Source: Aplectana chamaeleonis (taxonomy: Eukaryota > Nematoda > Chromadorea > Rhabditida > Cosmocercidae). From it: a stretch of DNA of 64,000 nt. Positions 1-12,600 of this stretch are shown one piece after another. The notes under the pieces were generated by a model. It was not told the DNA's origin. It did not search any database and was given only the letters and a program-made list of their open reading frames with translations. Position 1 is the stretch's first letter; the number at the start of each line of letters is the position of its first letter. The position numbers were made by a program, and so were the translations under genes. The stretch spans positions 1 through 64,000 of the forward strand of contig JAPDOI010000902.1 of assembly GCA_029168955.1 (NCBI GenBank), read 5' to 3'.

Positions 1-2660
1 GCGCACTTACATTCGGGTCCCACACACTTTCTTTCGGCGTCCGGCGCACTCTACCTTTGGTCCTGCACACTTTACGGCGTCCTGCGCACTCTGCCTTGGG
101 TCCCGCACACTTTCTACTGCATCCTGAGCTTTCCCATATGAGTCCCGCAAATTTTCTACGGCGTCCGGCGCACTCTACCTTGGGTCCCGCACACCTTTAC
201 GGCGTCCGGCGCACTCTACCTTGGGTCCCGCACACCTTCTACGGCGTCCTGCGCACTCTACCTCGGGTCCCGCAAATCCTTTCTTACGGCGCGTCCGGCA
301 CACTCTACCTTAGGTCCCGCACACTTTCTACGGCGTCGTGCGCACTCGCATTCGGGTCCCGCCCACTTTCTACGGCGTCCGGCGCACTCTACCTTTGTCC
401 CACACATTTTTACGGCGTCCGGCGCACTCTACCTTGGGTCCCGCACACTTTCTACGGCGTCCTGAGCTCTCCCATTTGTGTTCCGCAAATTTTCTACGGC
501 GTCCGGCGCACTCTACCTTGAGTCCCGCACACTTTCTACGGCGTCCTGCGCAATCTACCTTGGGTTCCGCACACTTTCTACGGCGTCCGGCGCACTCCCA
601 CTGGGGTCCTGCACACTTTATATGGTGTCCGGCGCACTCTACCTTGGGTCCCGCACACTTTCTACAACGTCCCGCGCACTTCCACTTGGGTCTTGCACAC
701 TTTCTTCGGCGTCCAGCGCAATCGCATTTGGGTCCCACAAACTTTCTACGGCGTCCGGCGCACTCTACCTTGGGTTCCGCACACTTTCTTTGGTGTCCGG
801 CCCACTCTACCTTGGGTCCCGCACACCTTTACGACGTCCGGCGCACTCTACCTTGGATCCCGCACACTTTCTCCGGCGTCTAGCGCACTTACATTCGGGT
901 CCCACACACTTTCTACGGCGTCCGGCGCACTCTGCCTTGGGTCCCGCACACTTTCTACGGCGTTCGGCGCACTCCACCTTGGGTCCCGCACACTTTCTAC
1001 GGCGTCCGGCGCACTTACATTCGGGTCCCACACACTTTCGACGGCGTCCGGCGCACTCTACCTTGGGTTCCGCACACTTTCTACGGTGTCCTGAGCACTC
1101 CCACTTTTGTCCCGGCCTTTTTCTACGACGTCTGGCGCACTTACATTCGGGTCCCACACACTTTCTTCGGCGTCCGGCGCACTCTACCTTTGGTCCCGCA
1201 CACTTTTACGGCGTCCGGTGCGCTCTACCTTGGGTCCCGCACACTTTCTACTGCATCCTGAGCTTTCCCATATGAGTCCCGCAAATTTTCTACGGCGTCC
1301 GGCGCACTCTACCATGGGTCCCGCACACCTTCTACGGCGTCCTGCGCACTCTACCTCGGGTCCCGCAAACTTTCTACGGCGTCCGGCACACTCTACCTTA
1401 GGTCCCGCACACTTTCTACGGCGTCGTGCGCACTCGCATTCGGGTCCCGCCCACTTTCTACGGCGTCCGGCGCACTCTACCTTTGTCCCACACATTTTTA
1501 CGGCGTCCGGCGCACTCTACCTTGGGTCCCGCACACTTTCTACGGCGTCCTGAGCTCTCCCATTTGTGTTCCGCAAATTTTCTACGGCGTCCGGCGCACT
1601 CTACCTTGAGTCCCGCACACTTTCTACGGCGTCCTGCGCAATCTACCTTGGGTTCCGCACACTTATTTATGTCCGGCAAACCAGCTCCAACTGGGGTCCC
1701 GCACACTTTATATGGTAATCCGGCGCACTCTAAAATTTTTGGGTCCCGCACACTTTCTACAACGTCCCGCGCACTTCCACCTTGGGTCTTGCACACTTTC
1801 TTCAAGTCCAAGCAACTGTCGAGTCCCACAAATCACTGCAAGTGTCCATGTACTCAATCCCAGGGCAGAAGTCCCGCACACTTTCTTTGGTGTCCGGCCC
1901 ACTCACCCACAGGTCCCTTGCACGACTTTCTGATGGCTGGTCCTGGCGTGCACTCTCCGCTCAGTCCCGCACACTTCCCATGGCGTCCAAATGTCCCACC
2001 TTGGGTCCCGCACACTTTCTACTGCATCCCGAGCTTTCCCAATATGAGGTCCAAGTAAATTTTTCACGGCAAATGTCCATGCACTCTACCTTGGGTCCCG
2101 CACACCTTTACGGCGTCCGGCGCACTCTACCATGGGTCCCGCACACCTTCTACGGCGTCCTGCGCACTCTACCTCGGGTCCCGCAAACTTTCTACGGCGT
2201 CCGGCACACTCTACCTTAGGTCCCGCACACTTTCTACGGCGTCGTGCGCACTCGCATTCGAGTCCCGCACACTTTCTACGGCGGCCGGCGCACTCTCACT
2301 CGGGTTCCGCACACCTTCTACGGCGTCCGGCGCACTCTCACTCGGGTCCCGGGCACACTTTCTACGGCGTCCGGCGCACTCTCACTCGGGTCCCGCACAC
2401 TTTCTACGGCGTCCGGCGCACTTTCACTCGGGTCCCGCACACTTTCTACGGCGTCCAGGCGCACATCTCCCATCCCGCACACTTTCTACGGCGTCCGGCG
2501 CACTCTCCTCACCTCGGGTCCCGCAAACTTTCTACGGCGTCTGGCGCACTTCCACCGAGTCCCGCACACTTTCTACGGCGTCCGGCGCACTCTCACTCGG
2601 GTCCCGCACACTTTATACGGCGTCCTGCGCACTTCCACTTGGGTCCCACACACTTTCTAC
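1..2660. repeat. 42-bp satellite array, left end
   Basis: Tandem array with a 42-bp period. Each unit joins a GGGTCCCGCACACTTTCTAC half to a GGCGTCCGGCGCACTCTACC half. Units differ mainly in the variable half (CTCTACCTT, CTTACATTC, CTCGCATTC, CTCTCACTC). Because 42 bp is exactly 14 codons and the unit has no stop in several frames, long 14-residue-periodic open frames run through both strands; I do not treat these as genes. A marker variant containing CTGCATCCTGAGCTTTCCC recurs at about 115, 1249 and 2020, which shows higher-order repetition. About 1670-2070 is much less regular. From 2240 the units become uniform (CTCTCACTCGGGTCCCGCAC). Confidence 0.97.
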
Positions 2661-2789
2661 GTATGTTCTATGCGCTCTGAGCCCGTACCCGTAAGGTAGC
2701 CCGTCTTGAAAGTCAAGCCGAATAAACGGTCAAACAAACACACAGAGAAACGCACACATACATAAACACACACGCACACACAAATTTAC
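2661..2789. other. Junction sequence, CA-rich, no gene
   Basis: The satellite stops near 2660 and is followed by about 130 bp with a CA-rich stretch (ACACACACGCACACACA, around 2765-2782). On the minus strand this lies just past the 3' end of the adjacent non-LTR fragment and reads as a GT-rich tail. I see no coding signal. Confidence 0.5.
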
Positions 2790-3640
2790 CAAAATATATA
2801 TAGTAGGATGTTACATAGGCAAGCCTATGTAGTCAAAAACAATGTTCAAAACGACCGCAAAATACGAATGAACCATAGGAAGTTGAAAGCATGCAAACGA
2901 CAGAAAAACAACATAGCGGAACAGAAAAGAAAAGCGCATTGCTGCAGTAATCAACCTTAAAGAAAGGGAATCCCAAGCTATCCAGTTTACTGAGAAGGGC
3001 AAGATCACGATCGGCCAGCTCAAATTTTTCTCGAATGAAATTTTTGAATGACGTGTTAGAAGGAATGGAATGATTTCTACCAAGGTTCTCAAAAATGGGT
3101 ATAGTTCCGCTGATGAAAAAAAGTGACGCCTGCAGTTGAGGTTAGATGTGTAACGGTGGAGTTTTGATGGGGCCACCCCTAGTGGTTGACTCTCCCGTTG
3201 TCACAAGGTCCTCAGGTTTAAGACCAAAATCTACGCCAAACAGGATTTTGTGGAGAAGAAGTAAGTCATTCTCTACTCTTTCTGAGGGATAACGGTTTCT
3301 AAATTGAGAACAGCTCAGTTCTCTGCACGGAATCGGGCATAGCCATAAACGAAACTATGCATTCTAATAAACGATTTCCTTGTGAAGTTGCTTTGGACTT
3401 TCTCCAAACATTTGATGTCCTTCACTTTATAAGATTGCATCATGCCATATTCAAGAATTGGCCTCACGTAAGTGGTGTAGGCTCTTTATAAGCACAAATG
3501 GATTACGTGTTGCCAAAGCTCTGAATATCTTATTCGCTGCAACAGTAGCCTTCCCTCGACGTGACCTCACAATGCGCATCGAAGCTAAGACTCCCGGTGA
3601 TGACGAAACCAAACATCAGTTATCTGGATCAGTAATCTCA
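2790..3640 (-). mobile_element. CR1-like non-LTR retrotransposon, 3' fragment
   Basis: The minus strand encodes, in several frames, the thumb and C-terminal part of an APE-type non-LTR reverse transcriptase. Recognisable pieces are FRALATRNPFVLIKS, YVRPILEYG, then DIKCLEKVQSNFTRK, followed by a tail with RRHFFSSRTIPIFENL. The same layout (FRALSTRDEKVLLNAY, MRPLLEYGT, ALEKVQNSFTRK) is in the fragment at 34087-34640, so they share a family. The C-terminal style also resembles the element at 37357-39779. The fragment is 5'-truncated and broken by frameshifts. It meets an opposite-strand copy of the other non-LTR family at about 3640. Confidence 0.75.
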
Positions 3641-3642
3641 AT

Positions 3643-4336
3643 GGGAGTCTCATGATATGCCTGCCCCTCCCCGCGATATCAAGGCGGTCGCTTACGCTGA
3701 TGACATGACCGTCTTGTGTCGTGGTCGGGACATAAATGTACAACGCCGCCGCTGAGATTAACGAGTGCTTGATCACACTGAAAAGTTTCTTCGACCGCAA
3801 AATGCTGAAGATTTCTGCGTCAGAGTCATCGTTATCCGTACTCACAAATGAATCCATCGGAACACAGCGCACATCCGTATTTCGAATGGAATGGAGATCG
3901 CTCGCCTGCGGCCCGCTTCCCAAAACTTCTCAGTCTCGCGTACTCGATCCATCGCTCAAGTTCCGCTGAGAACAAGGGAATGAAGCAGTGTTATCGTTAA
4001 AGCGAAGCTCAAAGTGCTTACAGCCCGGGGCGGTACATCGCGGGTAGCAGCAAGGAAACCATTATCACAAAGTGTAAGGCGATTCTCCAGCCTGCACTAG
4101 AATACGCCGCACCAGCTTGACAGCATCTAGTTTCAGAATCCCTCCTCGACTAAGATGCAACGCGTACAGAATGCAGCTCTTCAAATCGCCACAGGATGTG
4201 CAAGAAGTTCACCAGTCGATCACTTGCACGCTGGGACCCGCTTATTCCGAGTATGGGAGCACTGTCAGCTACAGGCCCGACAATTTTTCATCAACATTAT
4301 CAAATCGAAACACCCTCTGGAGTGCTGAACCCCGTC

Positions 4337-4367
<31 letters not shown>

Positions 4368-4836
4368 GGAGACATCAGAAAGCTTCATCTCGCCGATGCT
4401 CCCAGCAAAGTCAACCGTTTACAATGATGGCACGAATCACAACAAGAACGACTCCGTCTATTGCGCGAGGAGTATACTCAGTTCGCACGGTGCCATCTGG
4501 AAAAGGCGGCCATTAATCCAGTGATTGGGGGAAGACGCGCGCCCTGTTCGTACATCCGAGGCTCAACTCGGAAGAAGGGCCAAGTGCACTCCTGGCATCG
4601 CTGCGCTGTGGCCACTCTACCATGCTTATGTCCTACGTTAGCCAGATGGACAGCAGGAAATCAGATGTTTGCCAGGACTGCGGCTGCCTCGGCTATGATA
4701 CTGCACACCTGTTCAAAATGTCCGGGAGACCCACCACGCTGACCGTAATGGACTTACGGACGAATCCGTTACTGGTCGCCCGATTTCTCAATCTATGACA
4801 AAACCCTCAATTTGGCTGCAAAGAAGAAGAAGAAGA
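3643..4836 (+). mobile_element. 2A-PHD family non-LTR retrotransposon, copy A, 5'-truncated
   Basis: Plus-strand copy starting inside the reverse transcriptase. The frame around 3690-3740 reads DIKAVAYADDMTVLCRGRDINV, with the YADD catalytic motif. Then follow the FFDRKMLKISAS segment and the C-terminal domain. The copy ends with the family tail GCTGCAAAGAAGAAGAAG at about 4812-4836. Relative to copy C2 it lacks the endonuclease and the first half of the reverse transcriptase. Frames are broken by small indels. Confidence 0.85.
4340..4367. repeat. (AG)n microsatellite
   Basis: About 13 AG dinucleotides inside copy A. C2 has a short run of the same dinucleotide at the matching place (around 21288-21300), where its own frame breaks, so this looks like an expansion of an existing short run. 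Confidence 0.9.
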
Positions 4837-6083
4837 AGAGGGGGTCGTGTAATTCTGGCCCCAAAATGAAACTAGCAAGGAAGTATACAAAGCTTAGGGT
4901 CGGATAGGCCGAAACGACTAGTATCGTTAGTATCTCTTTGGCTCAATAGTAAAATGCACAGTATCCTGCACTGAGCTGCAGGTTCAAAAAAGTTATGAGC
5001 CTTTTTTTTGAGCCTCGCAAAAAAAAATTAAGCTATCAGGCATTTTTTTGAGTTTCAAAAAATTTTCTCTGATTTAGTTCAAAAGCTGTATCGAATAAAT
5101 GGTTATAGCAATGCTGTGATTGGACAGAAATTTACTTTTTCATCAATTATGAGAAACCTTGCCCCTTACGTAATATTTGATACCAAGGGCAGTTAAAACG
5201 ACCTCTATCTTCGAGAAAATATAAGAGTTAATTCAAAAATCGATACTAATCAGTGAAACACTCTACCGTATACCCCACCGTAATTCTACCGTAATCTGCA
5301 GAAAATCGATAAACGGACTTCAGGTTCGTGTTCAGTACTGCAAATAACCCTCAGAGAATGATTTTCAGACATATCTATCGTAGAAATCCGGAAAGTGGCG
5401 TTTTTCCTCGAAATTTTCCCCAGTTGGGAAGCTTTCTTCGGAAAGAAATTAGCCGAAAACTTGGGAAAATCGACTAATAAAACCACAGATTTGTGATCAG
5501 CACCCCAACCCCCCTTTCTTGGGATAGTTTCAAGTCAAATCTGGTACATTTCTTTCTAAAACGCTTTCCAAAGCCCGCTACTCGGTAGAAATAAACGCCC
5601 AACCGAAAATCCGTACAAGTCCAAAACGCTGTCAGCTTCTAGGGACAAGGTATGGAAAATGTGCCTTCACCCAAGCTTTGCTCAGGGGGGGTAGTTTTTA
5701 AGCAAAGCTGGAACACATTTATGAGGTCCGTTTCCAGAATTTCCAAAGACTAATGCGCTTTTGGAGGGTACAAAAGCACAAGAAACTGCCTTCTTTCAGC
5801 TGGTAACTTCTTGGAACCTGCAGCTCGAGGCGGATACTGCGCAGTTTTACTGATTTGAACCAGCAACAATAGATACTAACAACTAGTCGTTTTGGCAGAT
5901 CCGACCTACGCTTTGTATACTTCCCTTGTAAGGCGTGATACGCACAGAAATTCCGGACCAAAAATGAAATCCCAGAAATTCTCGATATTTTTGGTCACCA
6001 AAGGGAGGGACCGTCAGTTACTGTTGTTCGAGCTTGAGACGCTTGAGACCGGACTACTGAAGGATTTTCGGCGTCTGGACAGT
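4837..6083. other. No gene recognised
   Basis: About 1.2 kb of AT-rich sequence between two retrotransposon copies. Open frames on either strand are under about 100 residues, overlap each other and match nothing I recognise. No RNA gene or long inverted repeat was seen. Confidence 0.5.
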
Positions 6084-8997
6084 TTTAATAATCTTCTTTC
6101 TTCTCTTCTTTGCAGCCACATTGAGGGTTTTGTCATAGGCGGAGAAACTGGGCGACCAGCAGTAGATTCGTCCATAGATCCATTGTGGTCAACGTGGTAG
6201 GTCTCACCGGACAGTTTGGTAACAAATGTGCCGTATCATGGCCGATAGTACCGCAGTCCGACAAAACATCAGGATTTGCTGCTGGGTCAATCTTGCTGAC
6301 GTAGGAGATGAGCATCGTAGATTTACCGCAGCAGCAGCGATGCGAGTGTGCATCTAGCCCTCCTTTCCGAGTTGAGTCTCGGATTCGCAGATCAGCCCTT
6401 CTTCCGAGCTGAGTCTCGATTTGCAGACTGGAGGGCGGTACTTCTCCCAGTATAGGATTCACCGCAGCTCTTCCTCTCAAGATGACACCGCACGAACTTG
6501 GTGTGCTCCTCGCGCAGAAGACGGAGTCGTTCTTTCTGTGAGTCGTGCCATCTCTGCAAGTTGACTCTTGCTTGAGCATCGGCAAATGGCTGTCTTTTAG
6601 CTCTCTCTCTAACGAGATTTAAGCACTCTCCATGACGGATGGTTTGGTTGTTTTATAATATTGATACGGAATTGTTGGGCTTGCAGCTGACAGTGCTCCC
6701 TTCACTGGTAGTAAACGTGTTTCGGCATGCAAGTGCTCGACTGGGGAACTCCTGACACAACCGGTGGCGATGCGATGAGCGGCATTTGTGTACTCTCGTT
6801 GCATCTTTCGTCCAAGAGGATTCTGAGACGAGATGTTGCGCATACCGGTGCGGCGTATTCCAGGGTGGGCCTGAAGAATCGCCTTATACGTTGCTAGTAT
6901 AGTTTCCTTGCTGCAACCCCATGATGTACCGCCCAGGGCCCTGAGCAGAACATTGAGCTTGGCTTTAACGACTGCCTGCTTTTTGTTCGGTATTCTTCCA
7001 TGGAACTTCTGGAGCGACGGATCAAGCCACAAGACCGAGCAGTTTTTGGGAAATCGAGCCTGCTGGTAGAAGGTTTCCATCCCACTCTACATCCGGAATG
7101 AGCGCTGTGATCGGATGGGTCCAGCATAGCAGGACAGATACTGCTGGACTTGGATGCAGAGATCTTTAGCATCTTCTCATCGAAAAAGTTCTTCAGCGTG
7201 ATCAGGTACTCCTTGGATCTTGTTGGCGGCAACAACATCTATGTTCCGATCTCGACACATGATTGTTATGTCATCGGCATACGCGACAACCTTTTGATAT
7301 CCTGTGGCGGTTCAGAAATATCCCTCGAGGTACAGACTGAACAAGGCTGGCGATAGGACACTGATCTGTGGGGACTTCCAGCTGCGATAGGAATGCTGTT
7401 CGAGACGTGACTCTGAAACATAACTCGAGCTTGTCTTCCCTTGATGAATGCTGATAGATCCAGCTGCTCTGCCATGGCGGTATTGATGATCCAAGTAAGT
7501 TGCTTGACAGGACTCATGGTTTACTGTGTCGAATGCCTTGGCGAGATCTAAGGCCACACCCACAGTTCTCGTTCTTCTCAGCACTGAACCCAACAATGGC
7601 AAAGCTAGTAATCTCCAGCAGAGCTGTCGAGGAATGCAGCTTTCTGAATCCGTGCTAAAAGGAACACCTGTTTATCAATATGCTCTGCAAGTTCCTTCAC
7701 AACAAACTTTTCGGCTACTTTCGCAAATGAGGACAGCAACTAATGGGGCGATATCCATTCACTGAAGCTTGGGGCTCGCCAGGCTTCGGCAGCGGCAGGA
7801 CGTTAGCTGTTTCAGAATTTTGCGGGATAGAGCATGAACTGAACGAGGTGTTTATCAAGTCAGTGAGAAGCGGAAGGATTTCATTTGGCAACTTCTTTCA
7901 AGACAGCAGGGCATATTCCGTCGGGACCAACAAGCTTTAGAGTTCCGCATATCCTTTATAACCTTCTCAACTTGCGCCGTAGTGAACGCTTCGGCCGTGC
8001 TCATAAGCGGGAGGCGGCACAGCACTCTTATCACTGTCAACTGTCTCCTTGCTGGACCACGCTTCGCACTGGCGATGAAAAAACTTTTCCCGACCGCATA
8101 AGCGGCTTCCTTGCCTGACTTGAATACACCGTTGACGAATTCACCATTGTGAAGATGGTAGCGGGTAAGCCTACCCGAGAGCTTCCGTAAAGCCTTCCCA
8201 AGTAGCCGCACTGGGTCCGTCTTGGAAATCCAACTGTGCTCCGGGTGAACTTTTCCCACTCTTCTTCTCTTGTGCCTGTCCAGGTCCTTTTGATCCTCAT
8301 CGTCAAGTTCAGCAAACGACGAGGTTCCAGATGGCTGACCGCTCTCCTGGCACCTCTTGTCCTGATCGCTTTAGTCTAGGATTTCCTGGTGACATTTGGA
8401 TAAAACGTCTTGACGCGGCCGACAGGAATAATAGCCGCTTTCATGGCTCTGCGGATTGCGTCAGATAAATGGCACTTCTTTGGGTGCACATCGCCATTCC
8501 ACGGGTAATTTGCCGACAGGCGAAGCGCAACTTCACTGAACAGGCCCAGTCTGCTCGCTGGCCTAAAATTAAGATAAGAATTGACGAACACCTCAGAATA
8601 GGGAGCGAGAGAGTTGGAGAGATCGATATGGATAGAAGATTTGGGGACATGGTCACTTGGCAAAGTGGTTGAGGTGGGACCATGAGCAGGAGTTAGAGAG
8701 GTTGGACGAGACAAGAGAAATGTCTGAGCTGGAAGATCGGCCGTTGGTAGGGAGGCGAGTGGGCTGATCATCGTTTAGGTACTTCTTCTTCTTCTTCTGA
8801 GCGGGTCCAGGATTCCTTTCCACGCCGGCCCTTAGCAGGAGAGAATCTGAAGGAGAGACGCGGCCGGCCAGCACTCTCTCCCATGACAAAAACCCTTCGC
8901 GGAGGGGTTGACGTCGGTATGCACGGGAGGGCGATCTTCTTACCTCCACACTCGCCACGGCACGAACGTACTAAACATCTCGGCAGCTTTAATAATC
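6084..8997 (-). mobile_element. 2A-PHD family non-LTR retrotransposon, copy B, full ends, internal deletion
   Basis: Both ends are intact. The 3' end (low coordinate) is the GAA-rich tail at about 6094. The 5' end, with the family start GCTGCCGAGATG, is at 8987. A perfect 10-bp TSD, TTTAATAATC, lies at 6084-6093 and 8988-8997. Reading 5' to 3' it has the 2A-like motif (8803-8826), then the frame jumps from the lysine run after the 2A directly to the endonuclease C-terminal half (NDDQPTRLPTNGRSSSSDIS). The PHD finger and endonuclease N-terminal part are missing. The linker, reverse transcriptase (VGVALDLAKAFDTVNH near 7500-7560) and C-terminal domain follow in broken frames. It cannot encode an active endonuclease. 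Confidence 0.92.
8803..8826 (-). other. 2A-like motif GVERNPGP in copy B
   Basis: The minus strand encodes SLLLRAGVERNPGPAQKKKKK. The canonical 2A ribosome-skipping motif is D(V/I)ExNPGP preceded by a hydrophobic or leucine-rich stretch. Here the leading Asp is Gly. The same substitution is present in C1 and C2, so it is a family trait and not damage in one copy. Confidence 0.8.
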
Positions 8998-9600
8998 AAA
9001 TATAAACTGCCCAGAAACGTGCGTGCCTCCGGGGTAGGGGTCGCAAAAATGTCGGATTTAGAAGAAAAAATTCTGGCGGTGGTGAGGGGATCGCTTCGAT
9101 TTGGAAAAAATTACGCCAGCCAGTCTCATTCGGTTTTTCATCCTTCCTCATACATTCATTTCATACATATCGATCGGACGAGAACTGCTAGAGTTCATTT
9201 ATCGTCTAATTAACCATGAGCTCGATGCGCATCGACTTGACCGGCCACAGCTGATCCGCGAATAATGGCCTGAAGTGAACGGCTTCTGGAATGCCAAACC
9301 TTGTGGAAGTTTCCTAAAAGGATAGGATGCTATGAGTGCATTTCGAATTCCCAATCAATGTACAAATGAGCACGAAAGCAAGTGCCTGTCTCTGTCTCCA
9401 AGGACTTCTAAATTATTTTGAGACATTCTTAGCAGTGTTGCGCCTGCTGTAGGACATCTTCTCCTGGGTATATACCCTTCCGAGTTGGACCAACTAAAAG
9501 CATCCTTTCAACCAACTCCCTACCAGTAGCGGCTGTTGTTATAATGATGAAAATTACCTCTAAAATACATGGTTCCCACAAATGCATAATGATCACAAAC
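8998..9600. other. No gene recognised
   Basis: About 600 bp between copy B and the last seryl-tRNA synthetase exon found. On the minus strand the catalytic-core exons of the synthetase would be expected here, but I find none of their motifs. A short open stretch at about 9430-9560 (minus) does not resemble the family. Confidence 0.5.
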
Positions 9601-12600
9601 CTTGTATAGCTCCTCGTCGAACTGACTGAGCTGCGCTACTTCCTGCATCACCTCTTTTACGCACATGAAGAATGGAGGTAAAGCGGAGTGAAACCCTTCT
9701 CAGATAACCTGCAAAACAGAGCATGAAACCGTTGCAGAAAAATTTCCAAGCTAGAAAATCAAGTCCACTTCCTGTAAAGCCAGCTGAATAATAGCTTGTT
9801 CGAGAAAACAAACGTGTTCTTTTTAAGGAAATATCCTACCACCAGCAACAACAGTTCCGCGTTCTACCATCGAAACCATCAATCATAACGACGAGGTCCA
9901 ATTTTAAAAGAGGTTACCTTGTACAGCTCCTCACAGTAGCAGAACAGGAAAGATCTCAATTGCTTTACAGGCTACATCTCTAACTGCACCCTCATTCGCG
10001 GAGGTTACAACAGTAAATCAGATGGCAGGGTTGCGACTTTCGGCGCAACGGGGGTCAGCAAATACCTTGATTTTTGGGAAAAAATGAAAATCGTGGGCTC
10101 GTATGATTTAATTGAATTTTACAACAAATTTGAACTTTTTCCAACTCTTTTTCTCTCTCAGAAAACTTAAGGAATTTTTCATCTCTGAGGGGAGATCGTA
10201 GAATTTTTGGAAATTCTTTCAAAATTTTGATCAACGGGGAGGAGGGGTCGTAGCCCCACCAAAAATTGGCGCAACCGGCCTGCCTAACCCCTGGGGTCAG
10301 CACGTTCTAAAAATATCTTTGCCAGCTTTATTCATTGCTTTAACAAGCTTCTCACCTCGTACAGTCCAATACAAAGTAGTTCAATGTAATGCATAACCTT
10401 TCTCAGGCTTGTAGAGTGAACTAACATAGATGATTTGAGGGCGCAACGCAGTGGTAGAATGCTACTCCTGACAAAACGTGTCGCTGCAATCTCTGCATGA
10501 AATCTTGGTGCCCGACGCCTCGTCGGGTCAATCCAACACGCCCCTAAAGCCTCTGCTCGCTCGCGTGCTGCCGGCCGCCGTAAACTGCATGAGCCTCCTC
10601 CAGCTCTTCTCGCAAGCGGGTGACGAGCATAGAAAGCGGTTCAAACTCCAACGCATCGCCTGTGCGTGACGCGGGGGCGTTGAGAGGCATGAGTACCGCC
10701 TGAATCTACATAAACTTTGAGATAGTACGGTATAGGAATAGGAAAACTACTGTAATCTTGGCAGAACAAACTAAAAACGCAACTTTATATCTGTGAGCGC
10801 CCTGATCTCCTCCTCACCCAAATACTGATACAGCGTTCTTTCAATTTGGAATGATTTTCTACATTGCTCCTCACCGAAGGATGCTGTAAAACCTAGTTCT
10901 CAAGCTAGCGACGCTGAGCGTTCTCTATACAGCTCATTTGCAGAAGAAGTAAAACCAAAATGCATATAACTGGGCATCTCTTAACTAGCTCTTGAAATTC
11001 TTCAACCCTCGTCCGGTTTTTTTTTCTTACTCTTCTCCTTCCATGCGCCACAGCGCAATCCCGCTGGAACCTGGCCCATGTTGTTTACCACCATAAAAGA
11101 GTGAGTCCCCCCAATACCTGAAAAAGGCATAACTATCTCAAGCAGCTCAATCCAGTCAGAGGAAAACACACATGCGAGCAATTCTTTCCCTGGAGGTGAT
11201 GTCGCCATGAGTGTTCGACTCGGTTGTTGGCTTCGTCATCCTCGGAAACGGGGACACTATGATGAACGATGTTTCCAATCTGTACAAGATTCTGCTGACG
11301 GTCAATTTCCAACTGCTCCATAGAAGCCTGAGATCATGAATATACAATAATCGATGCAAGTTCATGGGAGCAGTGAGGTTCAAAACCCCATCATCTAATT
11401 ACCTCGCGTTATTCATTTTGTCTTCCAATAGTACCCGCAACTTCTTGATTTGATTTCTTACTGTGAGGGCCTGAAAGTTAAAGACTTAATACAGGGTGAT
11501 TTTTTGAAAAATATGCGAGACGAGATTTCGAATTTCATTCCGTCGGCATATCTGCATGTCCAATCGCCCTCTGTGGTCTGTTCTTTTCACTGAACCTCTC
11601 TATCTAAACGTACCGAATTTCAGGGCGTAAAATTGTTTTTGAAATAAATAAATGGTGGACATAACACGGTCAAAAGGTACTTTATGGTATTCAATAACCG
11701 TTATTTTCTAATTTTCAATCGCTTCCAGAATTTTTCATTTTTGGTCCGGAAACTTTTGTGATCCCCTAACCTTTCCATTTTCGGGCCAAAATTTTTAAGT
11801 GGCACACCCCCTCTTCCCTTCCGAAATTTGGCAACCCCTGGGCTTGACAGTGTTTCTCAGAAAATGAAAACAAGTTACCTGTAACATGTAAAGGCCGAAA
11901 GCAAGTTACTACTTGTAACATAGCCTGAGCCGATTTGTGTTACTTATGACTTATCTCAGGTCATTCGCTACATGCAACATATCGGCGGGATACTGCGTGC
12001 GGTGCGCCTTCTGATATGACATGTAGCTTAAATGACTTGAGATAAGTCGCAAGCAACTTACATCAGTTTAGATATGTTATACAAGTAACTTGTTTACGAT
12101 GTCTGGAGAGGATCTCTCTAGAAAAAGAAAACAAGTTACTTGTAACATAGGCCGAAAACAGTTACTTTGTAACATATCTAAAGCCGATAGGTTACTTGCG
12201 ACTTATCTCAGTCATTCAAGTTACATGTAACATATCGGTGAGATACTGCATATGGTGCGCCTCCGATACGTTACATGTAACTTAAATGACTTTGGGATAA
12301 GTCGCAAGTAACTTTACACTAGTTAGATATGTTACAAGTGACTTGTTTTCTGATTTTTGAGAGGATCCTGCGTGCAGTGCGCCCGATATGTTACATAAAC
12401 TTAAAATGGTACAATATAAGTCGCAAGTAATTTAAATTGGCCAAGAAGATATTTCCAAGGTTGATGTACGACGCACTCGTGGGTCAGGACTTACAACTGG
12501 CGTTGATCAAACGGTCAATGAACCAGGTTTGATGGTGGCCCTGACGCTCCACCAGCAAATAGAAGGCCCAGCACAGCATTTTTTTTTGCGTAGTGGTCAG

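Noticed and set aside
1..2660. CRISPR-like array
   Set aside because: Repeats are head-to-tail without unique spacers, and the sequence is eukaryotic.
57..2699. Many 100-265 codon frames at the left end
   Set aside because: Same satellite effect, with no start context or family resemblance.
10441..10660. tRNA-like gene (GCAGTGGTAGAATGC and GGTTCAAACTCC)
   Set aside because: The box A-like and box B-like strings are about 190 bp apart and no cloverleaf can be drawn.
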